NCBI GenBank assembly: GCA_027080405.1
Contig: JALWSL010000241.1
Coordinates: 1-7,061, forward strand
Direction: 5' to 3'
Source of the DNA: Planctomycetaceae bacterium
Lineage (GTDB): Bacteria; Planctomycetota; Planctomycetia; Planctomycetales; Planctomycetaceae
DNA: 7,061 nucleotides
Part shown: positions 1 to 6,229 of the stretch, in pieces
Layout: each line of letters opens with the position of its first letter
Numbering within the stretch: position 1 is the first letter of the stretch
Translations under genes and position numbers: made by a program
The notes under the pieces: generated by a model
Databases searched by the model: none
Seen by the model: only the letters and a program-made list of their open reading frames with translations
What the model was told of the DNA's origin: nothing

Positions 1-74
1 GGACTGGAATCAACAACGAATAACAATGAACAACGGCTTGAAAAAGTGCCTTAACACAATGACTTAGAAAGACG

Positions 75-130
75 AATAAAGACGGGGAAATAAAGATGGG
101 GAAAATAAACACGAAGAATAAACGCGGGAA
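75..130. repeat. Degenerate AATAAA tandem array beside the TPR gene stop
   Basis: Four AATAAA cores start at 75, 89, 104 and 117, giving units of about 13 to 15 bp. The first two units are nearly identical (AATAAAGACGGGGA and AATAAAGATGGGGAA); the third and fourth have diverged. The array ends one base before the TGA stop of the minus-strand TPR gene (132-134), so in that transcript it would be the first part of the 3' untranslated region, reading as pyrimidine-rich TTTATT/CCCC units. There is no hairpin in it, so it does not look like an intrinsic terminator. Positions 1-74 hold nothing else I can recognise. The function is unknown and it may be simple slippage-derived sequence. Confidence 0.55.
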
Positions 131-131
131 A

Positions 132-2774
132 TCAATTAACCTGTGGGGCCAGCGCCAGGTCGTACAGTTTGACGAACTGCGAAAGTAGCTGCTCCCACTG
201 TTTCTTGTTGAAGTTGGTGGAGGATTGGGGAAAAGGTTCCGGAATCTGGCTCAGAATGACACGTGCCTGTTCCAGTTGGCGACGGGCCTCGGCATCGGCT
301 CCCAACTGTCTGTAACATTCGGCAATGCGAAAGTAGGCAATCAGGACGGTCGGATCGCCGGAAAAATGGAATGCAGCGTTGCTGTACTCATCTATCGCCT
401 TGCGGTACGCGTCTCCTGTTTCGTCAAATGGACCCAACTCATATTGAATATGGGCAGGTTCGAAATAGGCATCGCGAACAAACTGTCCTGTGACATCATC
501 AAGCTGATTTCTTTCTTCCCGGGCGGTCAGTTGATCTCTCAGTATCCTGAATTGCAGTTTCGAACGCTCCAAATAGGATTGGATTTCCTTGAGTAATTCA
601 TTCCGTGTGTTTTCGGTGGTCGCCGTGTTCTCATCTTTCAGCTGTTCCTCCGGTCTGCTTGCCCGGAAGTGCAACCCTTTGGCCAGGAGCCAGCGTGCTT
701 CCAGGGAACGGGGGTGATCGGGAATTCTTCGAACGAATTCATCAAGCCAACGAATCGCATCATCGACATGCTGGAAGTGTTCAGGCTTCTGCTGATTCTG
801 CTGTTGTTGATCTCCCTTTTTTTCAGGACTGTTTTTTATCAGGATGTAGGGCCTGGTGTCAGATGTATTGAACAGAACCTGTCCAAGAGCGAATATTGCC
901 GCTTGCCATTCAGTTGCCCGTGGAGTCAAAGGGCTTTCCGTAACCAGCGAATGCCAGATTTCTATTGCCCGATCCGCCTGATCTTTTTCCAGATAGGCCT
1001 GTCCGAGTAACAGTTCGGCATCGTATATCGATTGATCTTTGGGATATCTTTTGATCAGGTCTTCCAGGATGGTAATGGCCTCTGCAGTGTAATCCTGTTC
1101 GGAAAACGGATCCAGATCCATCAGAGTACGCGCCATCATGATCAGGGCTTGTGGGAGTCCTACCCGTGGGTTGGTTGCGATGTATTTCTTGATCATCAAC
1201 AAGGCGTTCTTGTGGTCGCCTCCCCGGCGGTACAACTGGCCCGCTTCCCACAGTGTTTCGGCATATTTGTCAGAAGAGCGGAAACTGTTCGCCAGTCGGG
1301 CATAGGCGTTACCCGCCCGCTTCCAGTGATCCTTTACGAGCAGTCGTGTTTCCGGGTCTTCCTGTTTCCCTTCCTCTTCCATTTCCTTCTGGATAATTTC
1401 AGCCCGTTTCCGACTGGCCAATGCAGCAAGCTGGTTGGCAAATTCCGGCGTAAACAGAGGAACCATATGGTTGGCCAGTTCCATCGAAAAGCGATAATGT
1501 TCGTATCGCTGCGAAGTCCCCCACTCATCCCAGGCCGCTTTGATAATCAGGCGTGCCTTGTTCAGGTCGATCCAGCGATTGGTGAATGTCTCGGTTGAAT
1601 CGACAAGAGATAACGCTCGTAAATAGTAATCGAGAGCGTCTTCATGCAATCCCCGTTTTCTTGCCAACTCACCAGCATAAAGATTGGCGGGAAAGCAGAC
1701 GTCCGAATCGGTGATGGTGGTGGCTTTTTCAAGATGCTCAATCGCCAGATCGCTTTTTCCTTCATGCTGATAGGTCAAACCGATCAGATAGTGCCCCTGT
1801 AATGTCGTTTTCAGTTCCAGCCCGGATTTCGCCGCAATCAGTTTTTTCAGAATTTCCCGTGACTTTTTCGATTCCCCACGATCGAGAACGATCATGGCTT
1901 GAAGAATTTCCTTGCTGTCGCTCAGAGATGTTTTCACGTCCTCCGAAGCGATATCCTTCTGCAGATAGCCACTGATCCTGTGCAGAGCCAGTTCCGCCTG
2001 ATCCAGCTTTTTTTCCTGCCGATAGAGTTCCGCAATATACATCAATGCTTCGACAATTTCAGTTTCTGTCAATGGCTGTTCTTGTAAATCAGGTGCAACG
2101 ATCTGTTCAAGACGGGTGATGATTTCCGCCCTTTTTTCCTGTTCTTCCAGCAGGTTTGTCGGGTGGATTAGAGAGGCTTTCATCACGTTCGGATCGACAT
2201 AGCACTTCCCCAGCATCAGCATGGTATGGGCTCTTCGTTTTTCCGTTTGGGCATACGCGAGTTCCAGTTTTTCGCGAGCATCGTAAAGCCGTCCCAAATA
2301 GTAATAGCAGGCTCCCAGTGAATAGGACCACTCGGAGCGGAGTTCCGTTTTAATTGTCTTCAAGTTGGCCTGCTCAAGATACCGCCTGGCCAGCTCAAAA
2401 CCCTGAGCAGCCACATTCCGGTTCATGATGGGGGATTCCTTGACATCTTTTTCCGCTTTTCTGAAGTGGGCCACGCCGACAATGAATTCCAGAGAACCAC
2501 CAATTCCCGGTTCACTGACATGCTTTTTCAGCAACTTCATCGCGGTCAGATAGGCTGTTTTCGTTCGACCCGCTTCCAACTGTTCCAGTGCCTGTTCAGT
2601 TTGCTGAATCGGCGTTGGCTCCGGTTCCTTGACCATCAGCCAGATCAGCGCAGGGAAAACGATCCCCAGTGCAAGACTGATCACAAGCAGTGGATAGAAA
2701 CCGAGCGCTTCCTCCTGATGGGACTCATCAGCAGCATTTTCATCTTGAGATTCGTTAGCTGGATTTTTGGCCAT
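132..2774 (-). CDS. Membrane-anchored TPR-repeat protein, function unknown
   Basis: This 880-residue protein has an acidic N-terminal tail (residues 1-24), one hydrophobic membrane segment (about 25-48, ending IWLMV before K49) and then a long soluble helical region. No lipobox or clear signal-peptidase site is visible, so it is probably a single-pass anchor. Charges flanking the segment do not settle the topology; a periplasmic location of the repeats is inferred. TPR-like helical hairpins with the usual small/aromatic spacing appear near 147-176 (SLGACYYYLGRLYDAREKLE), 327-355, 361-391, 588-615 and 808-841, with weaker copies between. The 588-615 stretch resembles YbgF/BamD-type TPRs. A Q-rich insert lies at 656-662 and a charged segment at 706-728. 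The ATG at 2774 fits because the membrane segment follows soon after; its upstream AGATGA is only a weak ribosome site. TPR proteins usually scaffold protein complexes; the partner cannot be read from this sequence. It is divergent from aceE across a 712-bp spacer, so it is not part of that operon. Confidence 0.9.
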   Translation of the reverse strand: MAKNPANESQDENAADESHQEEALGFYPLLVISLALGIVFPALIWLMVKEPEPTPIQQTEQALEQLEAGRTKTAYLTAMKLLKKHVSEPGIGGSLEFIVGVAHFRKAEKDVKESPIMNRNVAAQGFELARRYLEQANLKTIKTELRSEWSYSLGACYYYLGRLYDAREKLELAYAQTEKRRAHTMLMLGKCYVDPNVMKASLIHPTNLLEEQEKRAEIITRLEQIVAPDLQEQPLTETEIVEALMYIAELYRQEKKLDQAELALHRISGYLQKDIASEDVKTSLSDSKEILQAMIVLDRGESKKSREILKKLIAAKSGLELKTTLQGHYLIGLTYQHEGKSDLAIEHLEKATTITDSDVCFPANLYAGELARKRGLHEDALDYYLRALSLVDSTETFTNRWIDLNKARLIIKAAWDEWGTSQRYEHYRFSMELANHMVPLFTPEFANQLAALASRKRAEIIQKEMEEEGKQEDPETRLLVKDHWKRAGNAYARLANSFRSSDKYAETLWEAGQLYRRGGDHKNALLMIKKYIATNPRVGLPQALIMMARTLMDLDPFSEQDYTAEAITILEDLIKRYPKDQSIYDAELLLGQAYLEKDQADRAIEIWHSLVTESPLTPRATEWQAAIFALGQVLFNTSDTRPYILIKNSPEKKGDQQQQNQQKPEHFQHVDDAIRWLDEFVRRIPDHPRSLEARWLLAKGLHFRASRPEEQLKDENTATTENTRNELLKEIQSYLERSKLQFRILRDQLTAREERNQLDDVTGQFVRDAYFEPAHIQYELGPFDETGDAYRKAIDEYSNAAFHFSGDPTVLIAYFRIAECYRQLGADAEARRQLEQARVILSQIPEPFPQSSTNFNKKQWEQLLSQFVKLYDLALAPQVN

Positions 2775-2884
2775 TGTTCATCTGAATTCGTAATAAAGAC
2801 GGCATCAAACGTCAAATACCGCCCGGATTGCCGCAGTTGGAATCGAGTTTTGCCGATAAAATGAGGCCATCATCTCGTATCAGG

Positions 2885-2911
2885 TTCGGAACAGATCAAA
2901 TTCGGAACAGA
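2885..2911. repeat. Direct repeat TTCGGAACAGA, 16-bp period
   Basis: TTCGGAACAGA occurs exactly at 2885-2895 and 2901-2911, and a weaker third copy (TACTGAACACG, 7 of 11 bases matching) starts at 2916. The copies sit about 110-145 bp upstream of the TPR gene start. A spacing near one and a half helical turns puts the copies on roughly opposite faces of the DNA, which is not the classic arrangement for cooperative repressor sites. It could be a regulator-binding array or a small tandem duplication. Confidence 0.5.
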
Positions 2912-3008
2912 GAGATACTGAACACGCTCTACTGGACGAGAATGGGAGTAACATCGAATGAGGGTAAAATCAGTGCCCGAACAGCGCACGACCAGGTACG
3001 TCGAATCC

Positions 3009-3098
3009 GAAAGAGAAAGAGTGAGGAAAAAACGGATCGGAAAATGGTGATTAAATGGATAGGAAAAGAGAAAAAAGAACGGGATAGACGAGGGAAGT
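3009..3098. other. Strand-asymmetric purine-rich tract
   Basis: About 76 of 90 bases on the plus strand are purines, with runs such as AAAGAGAAAGAG and AGGAAAAGAGAAAAAAG. It includes a near-repeat, GGATCGGAAAA (3034-3044) and GGATAGGAAAA (3057-3067). The bias explains the Lys/Arg-rich open frame that crosses it. Such tracts can be bent, stiff or prone to unusual structure; no specific role is indicated here. Confidence 0.5.
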
Positions 3099-3243
3099 GC
3101 TTTTCATAACCTGCTGAGGGGAAACTCGCCGATTTCTTCGGGCTTGCGTGTACCAGCAGAATAAGGGGTTTGTCAAGATCAGCCGGGATTTTGCAATTTT
3201 TCTAAAGAATCTGAGCGAGTCGGCAGACAGATCGATCCGTTCC

Positions 3244-3284
3244 CGCTCCGAAGCGATAACCTCGGGGCTAAATTCTTCGGAGCG
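3244..3284. promoter_or_regulatory. 10-bp perfect inverted repeat upstream of aceE
   Basis: CGCTCCGAAG at 3244-3253 is exactly complementary to CTTCGGAGCG at 3275-3284, with a 21-base loop. AGCGATA also occurs as a direct repeat at 3252-3258 and 3281-3287, overlapping the inner end of the left arm and the outer end of the right arm. The element lies about 200 bp upstream of the aceE start and directly precedes an AT-rich stretch with -10-like hexamers. There is no T-run after the right arm, so it is not a standard terminator in the plus direction. It could be an operator pair or, if transcribed, an RNA hairpin in the aceE leader. The function is inferred only from position and symmetry. Confidence 0.4.
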
Positions 3285-3486
3285 ATATTATCACTCCCAT
3301 CCGGGCTTGATATTTACTATAGTATTGTTGAAATGAGGGAGATTCGAATCGGAGAGTCGGGACAGGCGTTTGAACATGTTGTTTCTCCATGAATCGGTGG
3401 ATTTCTTCGCGCCTGGGAGAGTCCATGAATGTATCCATATGAACAGGCTTGCTGATTGGGCAGGTCTGCTGGGATGAGTAGAAGTT

Positions 3487-6171
3487 ATGACGACAATGAC
3501 AGATGGTGCTTTGGCTGGTATCGATCCGGATGAATTGGAAGAATGGTACGAATCTCTGGAAGACGTGATTCGTCGATACGGGCCGGAAAAGGTAACCCAG
3601 TTGCTGGTGCATTTGCGCGAACGGGCTTACCTTCGTGGCGTGATGTTGCCCTTTTCCGCGACAACCCCCTATATCAATACGATCTCACCTGATGAGCAGC
3701 CAGCTTATCCGGGAAACCAGGAGATTGAACGGCGAATCAAAAGTATCGTCCGCTGGAATGCGCTCGCGATGGTTCACCGAGCGAACAAAAAATTCGACGG
3801 GATAGGTGGCCACATATCCACGTTTGCTTCTTCGGCCACTCTGTATGAAGTGGCTCAAAACCACTTTTTTCATGCTCGAACCGAGGATCATACCGGAGAC
3901 ATGGTTTACTTCCAGGGGCATGCATCGCCTGGAATGTACGCGCGGGCTTTTGTTGAAGGGCGGATCGATGAGTCGCATCTGGAGCATTTTCGTCGGGAAG
4001 TTCCGCGTGGTCGTGGACTTTGCTCATATCCCCACCCCTGGTTGATGCCTGATTTCTGGCAATTTCCGACTGTTTCAATGGGGTTGGGGCCGATCACAGC
4101 CATTTATCACGCCCGTTTTTTACGTTACCTGCACCATCGGGGAATTCTCGATACAAGTAAGTCGCGAGTCTGGGCTTTTCTGGGAGATGGCGAGTGCGAT
4201 GAGCCGGAAACACTCGGAGCGATCACGCTTGCCTCTCGGGAAAAACTGGACAATCTGACTTTCGTCATCAATTGCAATCTGCAACGTCTGGATGGTCCTG
4301 TGCGCGGGAATGGAAAAATCATTCAGGAACTCGAAGGCGCGTTTCGGGGGGCTGGTTGGAACTGTCTGAAAGTCATTTGGGGGTCCGATTGGGACGCCAT
4401 TCTCGAAAAGGATACTGATGGCAAACTCGTCAAACGGATGGGCGAAATTGTAGATGGCCAGTACCAGAAGTACAGCGTCGAATCGGGAGCCTACATTCGA
4501 GAACACTTCTTCGGTGTTGACGAAGATTTGCTGGAAATGGTCGAACATCTTTCAGATGAGCAGTTACAGAGCATGCGACGTGGTGGGCACGATCCGCTGA
4601 AAGTGCATGCCGCCTATAAGGCTGCTCTTGAGCACGAAGGCGCGCCAACGGTCATTCTTGCCAAGACGATCAAGGGGTATGGCCTGGGTGAGGCGGGAGA
4701 AGGGCGGAACAATACCCACAACGAGAAAAAGTTGAACGAGGAAGAGTTGATTTCATTCCGTTCCCGCTTCGGAATTCCGCTCAGCGATGACGATGTGAAA
4801 AAGGCACCGTTCTATCGCTTTCCGGAAGACAGCATCGAGTATAAATATCTGCAGGAGCGGAGAAAAGAACTGGGCGGTTACCTGCCGTCCCGACATCCGA
4901 CAACAGAGACGCTCTCTGTTCCGCCAGCGGAAAAATTCGCCAAAGTGAACGAAGGAAGTTCGGGGAAAGAAGTTTCAACAACGATGGCGTTCGGTCAGAT
5001 TCTGAACGTGTTGCTTAAAGATAAGGAAATCGGCAAGCGGATCGTGCCTATCCTTCCCGATGAGGCGCGGACGTTTGGGATGGAAGGGCTGTTTCGTCAA
5101 TGTGGCATCTATTCAAGCAAGGGCCAGCTTTACGAGCCTGTCGATCGTGCTCAGGTGATGTATTACAAGGAGGCGAAAGATGGCCAGCTTCTGGAAGAAG
5201 GAATCAACGAGGCTGGAGCGATTTCCTCTTTTATTGCAGCCGGAACCGCCTATGCCAATCTGGGCGTCCAGATGATTCCTTTCTACATCTACTACAGTAT
5301 GTTTGGCTTCCAGCGGGTGGGCGATCTGATCTGGTTGGCGGGAGATTCGCGCGCAAAAGGTTTTCTGGTCGGCGGGACATCCGGGCGTACCACGTTGAAT
5401 GGCGAAGGATTGCAGCACGAAGACGGGCATTCGCAACTGGTCGCGACAACCGTTCCCAACATGGTCGCTTATGATCCGGCGTTCGCCTATGAATTGAGTG
5501 TGATCATTCAGGATGGTTTAAGAAGGATGTATGCGGAGAACGAAAACATCTTCTACTACATCAGCGTTTATAACGGCAACTATGTCATGCCCCCCATGCC
5601 GGAGGGAGTTGAAGAGGGAATCCTCAAGGGTTTTTACAGGTTCAAGCAGTCCAGCGTGGATGGCGAAGCTGTTCCGGTCCGCCCGCAACTGTTTGGCTCC
5701 GGGCCGATTTTGCAATGCGTTCTCGAAGCACAGCAGATTCTCGCGGAGAAATACCGCATCTCCACCGATGTCTGGTCTGTCACCAGTTACAGTGAGCTTT
5801 GTAGGGAAGCCCGGGCAACCCAGCGATGGAACAGACTCCATCCCGACGAAACACCCCGACAGACATACCTGGAAAAATCGTTGGAAGGTGTTGAAGGACC
5901 GGTTATCGCCTCCAGCGATAATGTTCACCTTGTCGCCGACCAGATTCGCGACTGGATTCCCGGTACGTATATCACACTCGGAACGGATGGCTTCGGTCGT
6001 AGTGATACACGTCCGGTTCTGCGGCATCATTTTGAAATTGATGCTTCTTTCATCGTCTATTCGACGCTGGTCGGGTTGGTCGATGACGGGCATCTTTCAA
6101 GATCTGTTTTGACGCAGGCTCTCAGAGATCTGGAAATCGATCCCGAAAAAATTGATCCCCTCAAGGCGTGA
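3487..6171 (+). CDS. aceE: Pyruvate dehydrogenase E1 component, homodimeric type
   Basis: This is the thiamine-diphosphate-dependent E1 of the cytoplasmic pyruvate dehydrogenase complex: it decarboxylates pyruvate and transfers the acetyl unit to the lipoyl group of E2. At 894 residues it is close to E. coli AceE (887) and aligns along its whole length from memory. The cofactor motif GDGECDEPE begins at G233, with likely Mg ligands D234, N264 and Q266 in VINCNLQRLDG. Active-site residues corresponding to E. coli H106, H142, H407, E571 and H640 are present as H109, H145, H411, E575 and H644. The mobile loop IKGYGLGEAGEGRNNTH and the C-terminal LGTDGFGRSDTRP motif are also intact. Domains run roughly 1-475 (cofactor pyrophosphate side), 476-705 and 706-894. 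The ATG at 3487 is preceded only by a weak GATGAG; an in-frame ATG at 3496 would shorten the protein by three residues. The E2 gene follows after 58 bp, indicating an operon. Confidence 0.98.
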   Translation: MTTMTDGALAGIDPDELEEWYESLEDVIRRYGPEKVTQLLVHLRERAYLRGVMLPFSATTPYINTISPDEQPAYPGNQEIERRIKSIVRWNALAMVHRANKKFDGIGGHISTFASSATLYEVAQNHFFHARTEDHTGDMVYFQGHASPGMYARAFVEGRIDESHLEHFRREVPRGRGLCSYPHPWLMPDFWQFPTVSMGLGPITAIYHARFLRYLHHRGILDTSKSRVWAFLGDGECDEPETLGAITLASREKLDNLTFVINCNLQRLDGPVRGNGKIIQELEGAFRGAGWNCLKVIWGSDWDAILEKDTDGKLVKRMGEIVDGQYQKYSVESGAYIREHFFGVDEDLLEMVEHLSDEQLQSMRRGGHDPLKVHAAYKAALEHEGAPTVILAKTIKGYGLGEAGEGRNNTHNEKKLNEEELISFRSRFGIPLSDDDVKKAPFYRFPEDSIEYKYLQERRKELGGYLPSRHPTTETLSVPPAEKFAKVNEGSSGKEVSTTMAFGQILNVLLKDKEIGKRIVPILPDEARTFGMEGLFRQCGIYSSKGQLYEPVDRAQVMYYKEAKDGQLLEEGINEAGAISSFIAAGTAYANLGVQMIPFYIYYSMFGFQRVGDLIWLAGDSRAKGFLVGGTSGRTTLNGEGLQHEDGHSQLVATTVPNMVAYDPAFAYELSVIIQDGLRRMYAENENIFYYISVYNGNYVMPPMPEGVEEGILKGFYRFKQSSVDGEAVPVRPQLFGSGPILQCVLEAQQILAEKYRISTDVWSVTSYSELCREARATQRWNRLHPDETPRQTYLEKSLEGVEGPVIASSDNVHLVADQIRDWIPGTYITLGTDGFGRSDTRPVLRHHFEIDASFIVYSTLVGLVDDGHLSRSVLTQALRDLEIDPEKIDPLKA

Positions 6172-6212
6172 TCGGGGGGCCTCTTTTTCAGGATGACCAT
6201 CAAACTTTTTAC

Positions 6213-6229
6213 TTGTAGAAAATCTACGG
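6213..6229 (+). promoter_or_regulatory. Small hairpin abutting the E2 start codon
   Basis: GTAGA (6215-6219) and TCTAC (6223-6227) form a 5-bp stem around an AAA loop, extendable by two U-G pairs to 6213-6229, so the stem would touch the ATG at 6230. There is no recognisable Shine-Dalgarno sequence in this position. The 58-bp gap also contains a 15-codon frame (6193-6240) that overlaps the E2 start by 11 bases. Either could influence E2 translation relative to E1, but a stem this short arises easily by chance. Confidence 0.25.

Larger units (their letters stand above)
2775..3486. other. Long divergent intergenic region between TPR gene and aceE
   Basis: This 712-bp spacer should hold the promoters of both flanking genes. 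I see no convincing protein gene in it: the open frame at 2828-3109 begins with TTG, more than a quarter of its residues are Lys or Arg, and it simply reads a purine-rich tract. The recognisable content is a direct repeat at 2885-2911, a purine tract at 3009-3098, a CTGCTG/CAGCAG pair (3111-3116 and 3154-3159) around a small CCGA/TCGG hairpin, an inverted repeat at 3244-3284 and an AT-rich island at 3285-3333. The island contains -10-like TATTAT (3286-3291) and TACTAT (3315-3320), but neither has a good -35 partner. TCCATGAAT occurs at 3386-3394 and again at 3422-3430. There is no TPP-riboswitch-like core. If transcription of aceE starts in the AT-rich island, its leader would be about 150-200 nt. 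Confidence 0.7.

Noticed and set aside
40..70. Intrinsic terminator for the TPR gene on the minus strand
   Set aside because: A GTG/CAC pair before TTTTT gives only a three to four base-pair stem, too weak to call.
1032..1598. 188-residue plus-strand frame antisense to the TPR gene
   Set aside because: It is a mirror of the TPR coding frame with no recognisable domain or ribosome site.
2790..2815. Possible TPR gene promoter on the minus strand (TTGACG at 2810-2815, TATTAC at 2790-2795)
   Set aside because: The spacer is 14 bp, shorter than the usual 16-18, and would leave a leader of only about ten bases.
2828..3109. 93-residue plus-strand open frame in the spacer (TTG start, in-frame ATG at 2861)
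   Set aside because: More than a quarter of the residues are Lys or Arg because the frame reads a purine-rich tract. It has no ribosome site, crosses the direct repeat and shows no recognisable domain.
3100..3170. Thiamine diphosphate riboswitch in the aceE leader
   Set aside because: CTGCTGAGG superficially recalls the CUGAGA element, but the second conserved half is absent and aceE is not a usual TPP-riboswitch target.
3341..3350. Perfect palindrome GATTCGAATC upstream of aceE
   Set aside because: A 10-bp palindrome needs only five matching pairs, so about seven are expected by chance in this window. The same applies to GATCGATC at 3230-3237 and AACATGTT at 3373-3380.
3372..3385. Possible LexA-like box GAACATGTTGTTTC
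   Set aside because: The half-sites have the wrong spacing for the GAAC-N4-GTTC form, and pyruvate dehydrogenase is not an expected SOS target.
5518..6112. Open frames of about 190 residues on both strands inside the 3' part of aceE
   Set aside because: They lie entirely within a well-conserved AceE coding region, and their translations show no family motif.
6157..6188. Terminator after aceE (CCCC and GGGG near a CTTTTTC run)
   Set aside because: The stem is only about four base pairs, overlaps the end of the coding region, and lies inside what looks like an operon with the E2 gene.
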